Positions 37,562 through 47,270 of a stretch of DNA of 64,000 bases are shown one piece after another. The stretch is from assembly GCA_000511875.1 (NCBI GenBank), contig AZIN01000004.1:62001-126000 (forward strand). The letters run 5' to 3'. The notes beneath the pieces are model-generated. The model saw nothing but the letters and a program-made list of their open reading frames with translations, did no database searches and was not told the origin of the DNA. Position 1 is the first letter of the stretch. Each line of letters starts with the position of its first letter. A program made the translations under genes and the position numbers. The DNA comes from Gammaproteobacteria bacterium MOLA455 (GTDB taxonomy: Bacteria > Pseudomonadota > Gammaproteobacteria > Pseudomonadales > Porticoccaceae).

Positions 37562-37630
37562 TACTGCGATCTAAGCTGCCAGGTGCCTAAGTCAGGAAAT
37601 TGTAGATAGTTTAATTGTCTTTAGCCCTGT

Positions 37631-37663
37631 AAAATCCCTCGCCGTAAGGTGGGGGATTTTTTG
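37631..37663 (+). terminator. Rho-independent terminator after the histone-like gene
   Basis: AAAATCCCTCGCC pairs with GGTGGGGGATTTT around a four-base loop, followed by TTGTTT. It lies 70 bases after the stop. Confidence 0.8.
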
Positions 37664-37737
37664 TTTCGGCCCCAATTGAAATTAAACTTCTCGAACCCCT
37701 TTAGGAGATCGAGTAGCTCTATAACGGCATCTATCCA

Positions 37738-38439
37738 ATGGCATCCATTTTAGCGATCGAGACCTCTACAGCCGCATGTTCGGTTGCGCTAAGTGTAGGC
37801 GAATCGACATTTTCACGCTATTCGGAAGAGCCTCGGTCGCACACTAGACTGATTATGGCGATGGTTGATGCTGTGTTACTTGAGGCGGGTATCAGGGTTG
37901 CTATGCTCGATAGTATAGCGGTTGCCGTCGGTCCAGGTTCGTTCACCGGTCTGCGTATTGGTTTTGCTACGGCTCAGGGTTTGGCTTTTGGTGCGCAGTT
38001 GCCGGTAATCCCGGTATCCACATTGCACGTAATGGCTCAGACCTATAAGCGCAAATACAGGGGTCACGATCAGCCCCAGGGACTTGTGATGCCACTATTG
38101 GATGCGCGTATGGGCGAGTTCAACTGTGGTGGCTACCAGCTCGACAGCGATGGGCAGTATAAATCTGCTATCGATGATCAATTGCTCGGCAGCGGTGCAG
38201 CACAAGCGCTTATAGAGCGATTAAATCCACAGGTTATTGTTGGTGACGCAATGGCTCTAATAGATGCTACTGGGCTGCAGCACAGTTATCAGAGTCTTTA
38301 TCCCGACGCTCTAGATCTGCTTGAAATTGCTTTAATAAAACAGGCTCGCAATGAAGCTGTGGATATTGGCTCGGTTGAGTTGGTCTATCTGCGTGGCACT
38401 GATGCATGGAAAAAACACACTAGGCTAAGGGCTGTTTAA
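37738..38439 (+). CDS. tsaB: tRNA threonylcarbamoyladenosine biosynthesis protein TsaB
   Basis: A 233-residue ASKHA-fold partner of TsaD in making the t6A base at position 37 of ANN-decoding tRNAs. The N-terminal LAIETSTAACSVAL and GPGSFTGLRIGFATAQGLA are the family markers. It has no catalytic site of its own. It ends two bases before uppP. Confidence 0.94.
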   Translation: MASILAIETSTAACSVALSVGESTFSRYSEEPRSHTRLIMAMVDAVLLEAGIRVAMLDSIAVAVGPGSFTGLRIGFATAQGLAFGAQLPVIPVSTLHVMAQTYKRKYRGHDQPQGLVMPLLDARMGEFNCGGYQLDSDGQYKSAIDDQLLGSGAAQALIERLNPQVIVGDAMALIDATGLQHSYQSLYPDALDLLEIALIKQARNEAVDIGSVELVYLRGTDAWKKHTRLRAV

Positions 38440-38441
38440 AA

Positions 38442-39248
38442 ATGGATTTTATGCAGGCTGTTTGGCTGGCCATTATTCAGGGATTGTCGGAGTTCTTGCC
38501 GATCTCCAGTTCCGCGCACCTTATTTTGCCCTCCGCAGTGCTGGGTTGGCCGGATCAGGGGTTAGCGTTCGATGTGGCTGTGCATGTGGGTTCGCTTATC
38601 GCTGTGGTGGGCTATTTTCGTCATGACGTGTCGACACTCACTTGCGCATGGCTGGACAGTATTTTCCTGCGTCGCCACAGTCCCGAGAGTCACCTCGCCT
38701 GGTACATTGCCTTGGCCACAGTGCCGACTGCATTAGTCGGTCTGTTGCTGGGTGGCTTTATTGAAACCAATCTGCGCTCTATGGCTGTTATTGCGTTTAC
38801 CACCATATTTTTTGGACTGTTGCTGGCCTGGGCCGATCGTCGCGGCGGCGGCACTCAGGGTATTGATCAATTTAGCTGGCGCACCGCTTTTGTTGTAGGC
38901 ATGGCGCAAGCCTTGGCGTTGATTCCTGGCACGTCGAGGTCGGGTATTACCATTACTGCGGCACTGGCCTTGGGTTTTGATCGCGAAACTGCAGCGCGCG
39001 TTTCCTTTCTGATGGCGATCCCGATAATTATTTTGAGCGGTGGTTATAAAGGAATACAGTTGCTGGGTACCCAGTCGGTTGACTGGACCCTGATAGGGGT
39101 TGGTATAGTGCTATCAGCTATTACCGCCTATCTTTGTATTGCGCTGTTTTTGAAAGTGATCCAGCGGGTCGGCATGTTGCCTTTTGTAATCTATAGAATG
39201 CTGTTAGGCGCTGTGCTTATCGGCTTGATCTACTCTCAATCCGCATAA
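38442..39248 (+). CDS. uppP: Undecaprenyl-diphosphatase UppP (BacA)
   Basis: A 268-residue inner-membrane enzyme that recycles the lipid carrier for peptidoglycan and O-antigen synthesis. The conserved motifs GLSEFLPISSSAHLIL and LIPGTSRSGITIT hold the catalytic Glu, Ser, His and Arg. About eight hydrophobic segments are seen. It is coupled to tsaB by two bases. Confidence 0.96.
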   Translation: MDFMQAVWLAIIQGLSEFLPISSSAHLILPSAVLGWPDQGLAFDVAVHVGSLIAVVGYFRHDVSTLTCAWLDSIFLRRHSPESHLAWYIALATVPTALVGLLLGGFIETNLRSMAVIAFTTIFFGLLLAWADRRGGGTQGIDQFSWRTAFVVGMAQALALIPGTSRSGITITAALALGFDRETAARVSFLMAIPIIILSGGYKGIQLLGTQSVDWTLIGVGIVLSAITAYLCIALFLKVIQRVGMLPFVIYRMLLGAVLIGLIYSQSA

Positions 39249-39280
39249 ATTATCTAGCTAAATAGTGTAAAGGAGCTGTG

Positions 39281-40165
39281 ATGCAAAAAGCGGTGGCATT
39301 TTTAGGTCTTGGCGTAATGGGTTATGCCATGGCGGGATGGCTCAGCAAACATGGCTATGCAGTGATGGTTTACAATCGTACCCAGGCTGTTAGCCAGCGC
39401 TGGTTGAGCGACTTCAGCGGTACGTCAGCTGATACAGTTGCAGAGGCTGTTGCTGGTGCCGAAGTTGTCTTCAGCTGTCTAGGCAATGACGATGATGTTC
39501 GAGACGTAGTTGCCGGGGAGGCAGGGGCGCTGGCGTCGATGAAGACGGGCTCTATCTTGGTTGATCACACTACAACCTCGGCGTCACTGGCTCGAGAGCT
39601 GGCGGAGCAGGCACAGACATTGGCTATTGGTTTTGTTGATGCGCCTGTATCTGGCGGTCAGCAGGGCGCAGAAAACGGACAGCTGACGGTAATGTGTGGT
39701 GGCCAGCAGAATCATTTTGATGCGGTGCAGCAAGCGATTCGGAGTTACGCTAAATCGCTCCAACTAATGGGCGATGTAGGCAGTGGCCAACTCTGCAAGA
39801 TGGTCAATCAAATATGTATTGCCGGTGTGGTTCAGGGTCTTGCCGAAGGGCTTAACTTTGCCAAACGCGCCGGTCTCGACGCGCAACAGGTTGTCGAGGT
39901 TATCTCCAAAGGTGCAGCCCAGTCTTGGCAAATGGAAAATCGTTATCAGACTATGCTGTCCAATGAATATGAACATGGCTTTGCGGTGCAGTGGATGCGC
40001 AAAGACCTAGCCTTTGCCCTAGATGAGGCAAAGGTTAATGGTAGTGATTTGCCTGTGACGCAATTGGTCGATAGTTTCTATCGAGAAGTTCAGGAGATCG
40101 GCGGCAATCGTTGGGATACTTCGAGTCTATTGGCCAGACTTGAACAGAGTGCCGACAAGGGCTAA
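39281..40165 (+). CDS. Beta-hydroxyacid dehydrogenase (HIBADH/GLYR-like)
   Basis: A 294-residue NAD(P) oxidoreductase. It has the N-terminal FLGLGVMGYAMA dinucleotide fold, NRT for cofactor choice (suggesting NADPH), APVSGGQQGAENGQL substrate motif, and CKMVNQI with the catalytic Lys. The exact substrate (3-hydroxyisobutyrate, tartronate semialdehyde, succinic semialdehyde or other) cannot be set. ATG at 39281 has AGGAG five bases before it; a GTG at 39278 is too close to that site. Confidence 0.88.
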   Translation: MQKAVAFLGLGVMGYAMAGWLSKHGYAVMVYNRTQAVSQRWLSDFSGTSADTVAEAVAGAEVVFSCLGNDDDVRDVVAGEAGALASMKTGSILVDHTTTSASLARELAEQAQTLAIGFVDAPVSGGQQGAENGQLTVMCGGQQNHFDAVQQAIRSYAKSLQLMGDVGSGQLCKMVNQICIAGVVQGLAEGLNFAKRAGLDAQQVVEVISKGAAQSWQMENRYQTMLSNEYEHGFAVQWMRKDLAFALDEAKVNGSDLPVTQLVDSFYREVQEIGGNRWDTSSLLARLEQSADKG

Positions 40166-40205
40166 ATAAAATGTTTTATAGCGAGCAATCAACAAGGAGT
40201 TGAAG

Positions 40206-41540
40206 ATGGACGTGGTCGACACTCAAACAGAGAGCTTTAATAAGCGGTTGGCTGAATTTATTGATGGTTCACCGACGCCATTTCATGCTGTGGCTAATAT
40301 GACAATTCTGTTGCGTGAGGCGGGGTTTAAGTCTCTCAGTGAATCTGAAGAGTGGACAGTGAAGCAGGGTGAAAAGTATTTTGTCACGCGCAATGGCTCA
40401 TCGATTATCGCCTTTGTGGCCGGTAGTGAAGATCTGGCTGAAACTGGCATCCGCATGGCTGGTGCTCACACAGATAGTCCCTGCCTGATGGTTAAACCGC
40501 AACCTGAGATGCTCAATAATAAATATTTTCAGCTCGGCGTCGAAGTCTATGGCGGTGCATTGCTCAACCCATGGTTTGACCGGGATTTGTCTCTCGCGGG
40601 ACGCTTGGTGTACAGCGATGTCAGCGGCCAGCTAAAACAAAAGTTGATCAACTTTGACGAAGCGATTGCGATTATTCCCAGTCTGGCTATTCATCTAGAT
40701 CGCGCGGCAAATAGCGATCGCACGATTAATCCCCAGACCGATATTCCACCAATCCTGATGCAGGCCGATGAAAAAGCTGATTTCCGCGAATTGCTAGGCG
40801 GACGGTTTTTAGCTGAGGGAGAGAAGGTTTTGGATTATGAACTGTGCTTTTACGACGTACAGGGTGCGGCAACAGTGGGTCTAAATAAAGAGTTTTTTGC
40901 TGCGGCACGACTGGATAATCTGCTCAGCTGTTTTGTTGCGACTCAAGCACTCATTAATGCTGATACTAGCTGCACATCGGTATTGGTATGCAATGATCAC
41001 GAAGAGGTGGGCAGCGTTTCCGCGGTGGGCGCCGATGGGCCATTCTTAGCGTCAGTTGTGGACCGCCTGTGCAATGATCTGTGCAGCGACGCAGGGGCCA
41101 GTAATAAAGCGCGAGTATTTGATGGCTCGCTACTCATTTCCTGTGACAATGCCCATGCAGTGCATCCAAATTTTGCCGCTAAACATGAGGTCGGTCATAG
41201 CCCAGCGTTAAATGGTGGGCCGGTAATCAAGGTGAACTCTAATCAACGCTATGCAACCAATGGTGTAACTGCGAGTTTATTTCGCCAGCTCTGCGCCGAA
41301 GTTGATGTGCCAGTGCAGTCTTTCGTAACACGCACAGATCTTGGCTGCGGCAGCACTATTGGCCCGGTTACCGCAGCGAAATTAGGTATCCCAACACTGG
41401 ATGTGGGAATTCCTCAGCTTGCTATGCACTCCTGTCGTGAACTGACTGGAACTTTGGATCCCGAGCGGCTGAGCAGAGTGTTGACCGCCTTTTTTAATCG
41501 CCCTGGACGTTTGCAGGTCGCTGTCAGCGACAATTCTTAG
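40206..41540 (+). CDS. apeB: M18 family aminopeptidase
   Basis: A metallo-aminopeptidase of about 444 residues in the aspartyl-aminopeptidase family. Metal-binding residues are visible in GAHTDSPCLMVKP, ARLDNLLSCF, NDHEEVGS and the late AMHSCRE. The first in-frame codon is TTG at 40200, but the ATG at 40206 has AAGGAG six bases upstream and is preferred. A likely terminator follows. Confidence 0.94.
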   Translation: MDVVDTQTESFNKRLAEFIDGSPTPFHAVANMTILLREAGFKSLSESEEWTVKQGEKYFVTRNGSSIIAFVAGSEDLAETGIRMAGAHTDSPCLMVKPQPEMLNNKYFQLGVEVYGGALLNPWFDRDLSLAGRLVYSDVSGQLKQKLINFDEAIAIIPSLAIHLDRAANSDRTINPQTDIPPILMQADEKADFRELLGGRFLAEGEKVLDYELCFYDVQGAATVGLNKEFFAAARLDNLLSCFVATQALINADTSCTSVLVCNDHEEVGSVSAVGADGPFLASVVDRLCNDLCSDAGASNKARVFDGSLLISCDNAHAVHPNFAAKHEVGHSPALNGGPVIKVNSNQRYATNGVTASLFRQLCAEVDVPVQSFVTRTDLGCGSTIGPVTAAKLGIPTLDVGIPQLAMHSCRELTGTLDPERLSRVLTAFFNRPGRLQVAVSDNS

Positions 41541-41545
41541 TAGAG

Positions 41546-41580
41546 GCAGGTAGAGCTTTATGCTTTGCCTGCAGTGTTTT
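41546..41580 (+). terminator. Candidate terminator after apeB
   Basis: GCAGGTAGAGC pairs along eleven bases with GCTTTGCCTGC (two G-U pairs) around a five-base loop, followed by AGTGTTTT. The T-run is short, so termination efficiency is uncertain. Confidence 0.5.
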
Positions 41581-41651
41581 AGCGAATCGATTATTATGCT
41601 CACCACGATTTGCCAAACTATTCTTCCAATCTATAAAAATATTGAGTCAAT

Positions 41652-42659
41652 ATGAGTAAGCAGCGCGTTTTAACCGGCATCACTACCTCCGGAACCCCCC
41701 ATCTGGGCAATTATGTAGGGGCTATTCGTCCGGCGATTGAGGCCAGTCGCAGCGGCGATTTTGAATCTTATTTCTTCCTTGCCGACTATCACTCATTGAT
41801 CAAGTCTCAAGATCCGGAAATGGTTCATCGCTCAACCATGGAAATTGCGGCCACTTGGTTGGCCATGGGATTAGATCCAGATAAGGTGACCTTTTACCGT
41901 CAGTCTGATATTCCTGAAATCCCCGAGTTAACCTGGTTTTTAACCTGCATGACAGCCAAAGGGTTAATGAACCGAGCTCATGCCTATAAAGGTGCGGTGC
42001 AAGCCAATGAAGAGCAGGGTGAAGATGCGGATCATGGAATCAATATGGGACTATTTAGTTATCCGATACTGATGGCTGCGGATATCTTGATGTTTAATGC
42101 TCACAAAATTCCCGTTGGTCGCGATCAAATCCAGCATGTGGAAATGGCCCGTGATGTGGCCCAACGTTTCAATCATCACTATGGCGAGCACTTTGTGCTG
42201 CCCGCGGCGGTAGTGGACGATAACGTGGCAGTGTTGCAGGGTATGGATGGTCGTAAGATGAGCAAGAGTTACGGCAATACTATTCCGCTCTTTTTAACGG
42301 AAAAGCAGCTGAAGAAACATATCAATAAAATCAAAACCAACCTGCTGGAGCCGGGCGAACCAAAAGATCCGAACACCTCAGCAGTATTTCAGATATGGGA
42401 AGCCTTTGCCACAGAAGCCGAAACGGCCTCTATGCGAGAGCAGTTTGCCGAGGGTATCGCATGGGGCGAGGCCAAGAAGCAGGTATTTGAATTGGTTAAT
42501 GCCCAGCTGGCGGACGCTCGTGAGCGCTACGAAGTGCTGATGCGAGACCCAGCTAAAATAGAAAAGATTTTGCAACAGGGCGCTGAAAAGGCCCGTGCGG
42601 AGAGCCAAACTCTGATTGCCAAGGTGCGTCATGCAGTGGGAATTAGGCCTTTGGTTTAA
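41652..42659 (+). CDS. trpS: Tryptophanyl-tRNA synthetase
   Basis: A 335-residue class I synthetase. The HIGH-type motif is [13 protein letters not shown] and the KMSKS motif is [13 protein letters not shown]. The length fits the short bacterial TrpS. A 218-base gap follows. Confidence 0.96.
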   Translation: MSKQRVLTGITTSGTPHLGNYVGAIRPAIEASRSGDFESYFFLADYHSLIKSQDPEMVHRSTMEIAATWLAMGLDPDKVTFYRQSDIPEIPELTWFLTCMTAKGLMNRAHAYKGAVQANEEQGEDADHGINMGLFSYPILMAADILMFNAHKIPVGRDQIQHVEMARDVAQRFNHHYGEHFVLPAAVVDDNVAVLQGMDGRKMSKSYGNTIPLFLTEKQLKKHINKIKTNLLEPGEPKDPNTSAVFQIWEAFATEAETASMREQFAEGIAWGEAKKQVFELVNAQLADARERYEVLMRDPAKIEKILQQGAEKARAESQTLIAKVRHAVGIRPLV

Positions 42660-42775
42660 GCGGATAATAGATATTGGTTAGAAATAGCCGAGTGAGTTTA
42701 CAAGAATAAATACCGCGCAGGGATACGAAGCGAAAAATTCAACGTATTGCTGGTGAGTATTTATGTATTGCACGC

Positions 42776-42781
42776 TATAAT
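42776..42781 (+). promoter_or_regulatory. Candidate -10 box (TATAAT) before the cytochrome c5-like gene
   Basis: A perfect TATAAT followed by a GC-rich discriminator (GCGGGCC) lies 97 bases before the start. No good -35 sequence is found at 16-18 bases, so support is partial. Confidence 0.35.
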
Positions 42782-42877
42782 GCGGGCCAAATTTGCTTCA
42801 GAGCTTTGCACACTAGGCACAGAGACCAAGTCTACTGCTAAGCTATTTAATTAAGATGTTACCGGAGACGACCTTTG

Positions 42878-43324
42878 ATGAATACAATCATGAGCAGCCG
42901 ACTGAAGAACCTTGTTTTGATCACTCTCGCCAGTGCCGTTTTGTGGGGCTGTGGATCAGCTGACAAGACAGTTAATTTGACCGCCAATCAGGAACAGCAA
43001 GTAGCTGCGAGAATCGCTCCGGCTGGTCACATATCCATGGCTGGACAGGTTGTGACTATGGCTTCAGCTAGCGCAGAATCTGCCCGTTCCGGTGGTGATA
43101 TCTACGCAGTCAATTGCGTTGCCTGTCACAGCTCAGGCGTTGCTGGCGCGCCTGTAATGGGTGATGTGGCCGCTTGGTCTGCTCGGCTTGAGCAGGGTTT
43201 GGAGACTGTCTATACCAATGCCATTAACGGTATTCGCGGCATGCCAATGCGCGGTACGTGCATGGATTGCAGCGACGACGAAGTAAAGGCGGCGGTAGAT
43301 CATATTCTTGAAGGCAGTAAGTAA
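42878..43324 (+). CDS. Cytochrome c5-like monoheme lipoprotein
   Basis: A 148-residue protein with a lipoprotein signal ending in the lipobox LWGC (acylated C25), then a heme site C80-VA-C83-H84, and a late C128-x2-C131 pair that in cytochrome c5 forms a disulfide. A Met in GMPMRGTC can be the sixth ligand. It is thus a membrane-anchored periplasmic electron carrier. The ATG at 42878 has GGAG ten bases upstream; a TTG three bases earlier is less likely. Confidence 0.88.
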   Translation: MNTIMSSRLKNLVLITLASAVLWGCGSADKTVNLTANQEQQVAARIAPAGHISMAGQVVTMASASAESARSGGDIYAVNCVACHSSGVAGAPVMGDVAAWSARLEQGLETVYTNAINGIRGMPMRGTCMDCSDDEVKAAVDHILEGSK

Positions 43325-43351
43325 TTCCTTTAGAAAGATCTTCCTCAGTTT

Positions 43352-43378
43352 AAAAAACCCGCTTAGGCGGGTTTTTTT
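43352..43378 (+). terminator. Rho-independent terminator after the cytochrome gene
   Basis: AAAAAACCCGC and GCGGGTTTTTTT pair around a TTAG loop, giving a strong stem with a T-run. Confidence 0.92.
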
Positions 43379-43447
43379 AGGTCTCTTTTTCATGCCTAAT
43401 TTATAACTCAAGCTTTATAAGTTAAGTTGAGAATCAAACAAGTAGAC

Positions 43448-43480
43448 AAAAAAATACCCGCTTTTCTCAAAGCGGGTATT
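43448..43480 (-). terminator. Rho-independent terminator after pckA
   Basis: On the minus strand, AATACCCGCTTT pairs with AAAGCGGGTATT around a short loop and runs into seven T. It lies 41 bases beyond the pckA stop. Confidence 0.9.
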
Positions 43481-43521
43481 ACGTTTTCAGCTAGCAGGCT
43501 TTCCAATAAACACCTTTGGTA

Positions 43522-45069
43522 CTAAAGCTGAGGCCCTGCATCAATAATATCCTGAGAGGGTGCAAAGCTAACGATGTTCTCTATAAACAGCTTAGCTAAA
43601 ATTCCAGCCTGCTTATCATAGGCATCCTTGTCGGCCCAAGCATTGCGTGGATTGAGGTACTTGCTATCAACGCCATCAATCGAAGTGGGAATGTTGAGAT
43701 TTAACAGATCCAAGTGTTCCGACGCGCAGTTCTCCAGAGAGCCGTTAGTGATCGCAGTGACGATAGCGCGGGTCACGGGAATAGGGAATCGGTTGCCAAC
43801 ACCACCAGCACCACCGGATCCGCCGGTCCAGCCAGTATTGACCAGATAAACCTTAGAGCCAAAATTTTCAATGCGCTTCATCAGCAGCTCTGCATAGACA
43901 CTTGCAGGGCGCGGCATAAAGGGCGACCCAAAGCAGGTTGAGAATGTCGGGTGAATGCCCGCTTCTGCGCCCAACTCTGTTGAACCCACTCGCGCGGTGT
44001 AGCCGCTTAAGAAATGATAGGCTGCGGCCTCTTTGCTGAGCATTGATACTGGCGGCAATACGCCAGTTACGTCACAGGTGAGGAAGATAATATTTTTTGG
44101 TTCACCGGCTTGGTTTTCCACACAGCGTTTTTCCACGTGCTCGAGGGGATAGCTACAGCGGCCATTCTCGGTCAGTGTGGTGTCTGAATAGTCAGCAGTG
44201 CGCTGGCTGTCGGATATCACCACGTTTTCAACAATCGAACCAAAGCGAATCGCGTCCCAGATAACCGGTTCGTTTTTCTGACTTAGGTCTATTGTCTTAG
44301 CGTAGCAGCCACCTTCGATATTAAACACTGTGCCCTTGCCCCAGCCGTGCTCGTCATCGCCGATTAGATAGCGATCGGGGTCAGCCGAAAGGGTAGTTTT
44401 ACCTGTGCCTGAAAGGCCAAAAAACAGTGCTGTATCGCCGTCTTCACCGACATTGGCTGCACAGTGCATAGACATAACGTGTTTTTCAGGGAGCAGAAAA
44501 TTCTGTACTGAGAACATCGCTTTCTTCATTTCCCCGGCATAGCGCATACCGGCTAACAGGACTTTGCGCTGAGCAAAGTTGATCAGAACTACGCCATCGC
44601 TGTTAGTGCCGTCACGCTCCGGATCACAGACAAAGTTGGCAGCATGGAGAATTTTCCACGGCGCTTTGTTAGTGGGGTTATATTTCTTGCTTCGAATAAA
44701 CATATTGCGTGCGAACAAACTGTGCCAAGCGGTTTCGGTAGTGACCTGCACCGGAATGTAGTGCTCTGAGTCCTGGCCAACATGCAGTTCAGAAATAAAA
44801 CGCTCCTGAGTGGCAATATATTCAGCAACGCGCTCCCAGAGCGCATCAAAGCGGGCTGCATCAAAGGGACGATTGACTGAACCCCAGTCTATGGCATCGG
44901 TGGAGCTGGGCTCGTCAACGATAAATCTATCTGCGGGAGATCTCCCGGTGCGGTGGCCGGTGGTGGTGACAAATGCGCCAGTATCGGCAAGGTGTCCCTC
45001 CCCGCGTTTAATGGCCATTTCAATAAGCTCAGGGGAGCTCGGGTCTCTGTATACAGCAGCGTCGGTCAT
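43522..45069 (-). CDS. pckA: Phosphoenolpyruvate carboxykinase (ATP)
   Basis: A 515-residue gluconeogenic enzyme making PEP from oxaloacetate with ATP. The kinase P-loop [11 protein letters not shown], the GDDEHGWG metal site and [11 protein letters not shown] are intact. An in-frame TTG lies at 45087, but the ATG at 45069 follows AGGAAGAG and gives the normal length. It is the last gene of the mrcA-yrfG-hslR-hslO-pckA order. Confidence 0.95.
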   Translation of the reverse strand: MTDAAVYRDPSSPELIEMAIKRGEGHLADTGAFVTTTGHRTGRSPADRFIVDEPSSTDAIDWGSVNRPFDAARFDALWERVAEYIATQERFISELHVGQDSEHYIPVQVTTETAWHSLFARNMFIRSKKYNPTNKAPWKILHAANFVCDPERDGTNSDGVVLINFAQRKVLLAGMRYAGEMKKAMFSVQNFLLPEKHVMSMHCAANVGEDGDTALFFGLSGTGKTTLSADPDRYLIGDDEHGWGKGTVFNIEGGCYAKTIDLSQKNEPVIWDAIRFGSIVENVVISDSQRTADYSDTTLTENGRCSYPLEHVEKRCVENQAGEPKNIIFLTCDVTGVLPPVSMLSKEAAAYHFLSGYTARVGSTELGAEAGIHPTFSTCFGSPFMPRPASVYAELLMKRIENFGSKVYLVNTGWTGGSGGAGGVGNRFPIPVTRAIVTAITNGSLENCASEHLDLLNLNIPTSIDGVDSKYLNPRNAWADKDAYDKQAGILAKLFIENIVSFAPSQDIIDAGPQL

Positions 45070-45208
45070 TCTCTTCCTCTCTTCCAAAGGGTGAACGATT
45101 TTAAGGTGTTCTTAGGGTCTAAAGTGCTAACAAAAATTGGGCGCTAAGTATGCCAGAAATCCACAGTGAATCTAAGTGTGATTAACGAATAACTGTGGCC
45201 AATAAAAG

Positions 45209-46093
45209 CTAGTGTAGCAGAGGCTGTGGAGGATCAAATAACTGAGTGACGTCAGCCGCGGTAAAGCGGTATTCCTGTGAGCAAAATTGGCAGTGAATCA
45301 TGATCAGGCCCTGCTCTTCGGACAGTTCAAGGACTTCTTTGCGTCCTAGAGAGAGCAGTGCATTCTCGGTTCTCTGCCTTGAACAGCTACAGGAAAATTG
45401 CATGGGTTTGGCATCAAACAGGCGCAGCTGCTGCTCATGGAATAATCGATATAACTGATCATTATGAGAGAGTTGCAGTTGTTCGTTGCTAGAGAGAGTT
45501 TCAAATAGAGTCGCGACGCGCTGCCAGTCTTCTAAGCTTTCTTCGCGATCACCGGAGGAAGGCAGCTGTTGGATAAATAATCCGGTAGCAATTTCTGAGT
45601 TAGAGGCTAGCTTGATCTTGGTCGGCAGCTGTTCCGATTGGTAAAAATAGAATTCGAGACACTTGCTGAGATTGTCGTCATCCAGAGGCACAACACCCTG
45701 ATAGCGCTCTCGGCCCTCGGGTTCGAGGGTGATGGCCAGTGTCGCCTTGCCGAGCAGCTCTTGCAATGTGCTCAGGCTTGCAAGATTCTCAAAGTCGCCG
45801 CGCACTATACCGCGCAGCTTATTGTCCTGGGAGCATTCGGCCATAATGGCTTTTATCGGGCCATTGCCGTTGGCTTGCACGGTGATCATACCGCTGTGCT
45901 TTAGGTTCGAGCTAAGAAGGCTTGCTGCGGCAAGAAATTCGCCAAACAGCAGTGCTACCTGAGGAGGGTATTTTTGCAGCGCTAATAGGTCCAAATAGCT
46001 TGAGGATAGGGTAGTGATTTCACCACGGATATCCGTGCTCTCGAAGATGAAGCGCTGAAGTGTGTCGTTGTCTTTATTATTCATGGGCCGCAT
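45209..46093 (-). CDS. hslO: Redox-regulated chaperonin Hsp33
   Basis: A 294-residue chaperone activated by oxidation. The C-terminal zinc-binding redox switch is seen as CSCS and, 31 residues later, CQFC (CxC ... CxxC). The N-terminal domain is of family form. There is no clear ribosome binding site; a second Met four residues in is an alternative start. It is preceded by hslR, as in E. coli. Confidence 0.94.
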   Translation of the reverse strand: MRPMNNKDNDTLQRFIFESTDIRGEITTLSSSYLDLLALQKYPPQVALLFGEFLAAASLLSSNLKHSGMITVQANGNGPIKAIMAECSQDNKLRGIVRGDFENLASLSTLQELLGKATLAITLEPEGRERYQGVVPLDDDNLSKCLEFYFYQSEQLPTKIKLASNSEIATGLFIQQLPSSGDREESLEDWQRVATLFETLSSNEQLQLSHNDQLYRLFHEQQLRLFDAKPMQFSCSCSRQRTENALLSLGRKEVLELSEEQGLIMIHCQFCSQEYRFTAADVTQLFDPPQPLLH

Positions 46094-46187
46094 TGTACTG
46101 ATATTTTTCTGTGGGCCTACTTTATTTAATCAAAACCCCGGGCTTATTTTATGCAGGCTTGGGGTCTGATTAGTGAAACGCCACAGT

Positions 46188-46562
46188 TTAATTACTTAAA
46201 AATCGGTGAATCTGGCGACGCTGTTTTTTGTTCGGTTTACCGTCGCTGATCAATGAGCCATTGGTTGCTTTGCGCAGGGCGCTGTCTTTCTCTCTCAGGG
46301 CTATGCTCTCAGCAGTTTCAGTATAGAGTAAGAGTGCCTCTGGTGCGCCACGGCGCTGTTCTGATAGGCCTATAACTTTGACGGTTTTACTGTCAAAGCC
46401 CTGGCGAATGGTCAGGATGGTGCCCATTTCTAACTGTCTGCTGGCTTTGGATTTGTTGCCATCAATGTGAACCTTGCCGCTTTCGATGGCGGACTTAGCC
46501 AGAGAGCGCGTTTTAAAAAACCGCGCGGCCCAGAGCCATTTATCAATGCGCACTTTGTCCAT
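46188..46562 (-). CDS. hslR: Ribosome-associated heat-shock protein Hsp15 (S4 domain)
   Basis: A 124-residue S4 RNA-binding protein. The N-terminal VRIDKWLWAARFFKTRSLA is the family signature, and the tail is basic. In E. coli Hsp15 rescues stalled 50S subunits carrying nascent chains. It starts four bases after the yrfG stop. Confidence 0.93.
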   Translation of the reverse strand: MDKVRIDKWLWAARFFKTRSLAKSAIESGKVHIDGNKSKASRQLEMGTILTIRQGFDSKTVKVIGLSEQRRGAPEALLLYTETAESIALREKDSALRKATNGSLISDGKPNKKQRRQIHRFLSN

Positions 46563-46565
46563 GGC

Positions 46566-47234
46566 TTAAGTCAATCCTTCGCTGGTCATAAGATGAGCAA
46601 ATGAATCGAGCATTGGAAAGTTGGACGGCTGGCGTCGAGCGCTCTGACTGTCTGGTTGCTCTATGGAGAGCAAATGGCTAATACCAAATTTCTCGGCAGA
46701 GCGTAGCACCGGCTCCGAGTCATCGATAAACAGAGTGCGTTTTGGGTCGAAGTTAATATTCTCCTGCAGTTGTTGCCAGAAGCGCTGGTCTTCTTTTGGC
46801 TGGCCGTAATCATGAGAGGAGATAACCGAGTCAAGATGCGCGTCAATACCGGTTAGGGCGAACTTTAGATCAACGCTGTCGCGATGAGCATTGGTTACCA
46901 GAATACGCTGTTTGTTGTGAGTTCCCAGGGCTTCAAGGAATGAGAGGGCATGGGGGCGATAGCCGATAAGATGATCAATTTCCTGTTTCAGGGCGAGAAT
47001 ATCCAAGTCGAATTCCGCAGACCAGAAATCAGTGCAATACCAGTTTAGGGTTCCCTGAAAGTCATCCATGCGTCTGGCCAGTTGCTTGGCGACTTGCTCC
47101 ACTGACATATTGTTCTGCTCGGCATAGCGTTTGGGCAGATGCTGCAGCCAGAAAAAAGTATCGAAGTGCAGGTCTAGCAATGTGCCATCCATATCCAATA
47201 GTACGGTGTCGATGTCGCGCCAATTTAGCGTCAT
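46566..47234 (-). CDS. yrfG: HAD-family GMP/IMP nucleotidase YrfG
   Basis: A 222-residue haloacid-dehalogenase-type phosphatase. Motif I is LLDMDGTLLDL, motif II LVTNAHR, motif IV FIDDSEPVL. The position between mrcA and hslR matches E. coli yrfG, whose product dephosphorylates GMP and IMP; the substrate here is inferred from that. Confidence 0.88.
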   Translation of the reverse strand: MTLNWRDIDTVLLDMDGTLLDLHFDTFFWLQHLPKRYAEQNNMSVEQVAKQLARRMDDFQGTLNWYCTDFWSAEFDLDILALKQEIDHLIGYRPHALSFLEALGTHNKQRILVTNAHRDSVDLKFALTGIDAHLDSVISSHDYGQPKEDQRFWQQLQENINFDPKRTLFIDDSEPVLRSAEKFGISHLLSIEQPDSQSARRQPSNFPMLDSFAHLMTSEGLT

Positions 47235-47270
47235 TATTATTAATCCAGCGATTACATGGGGTTGTTAGGG

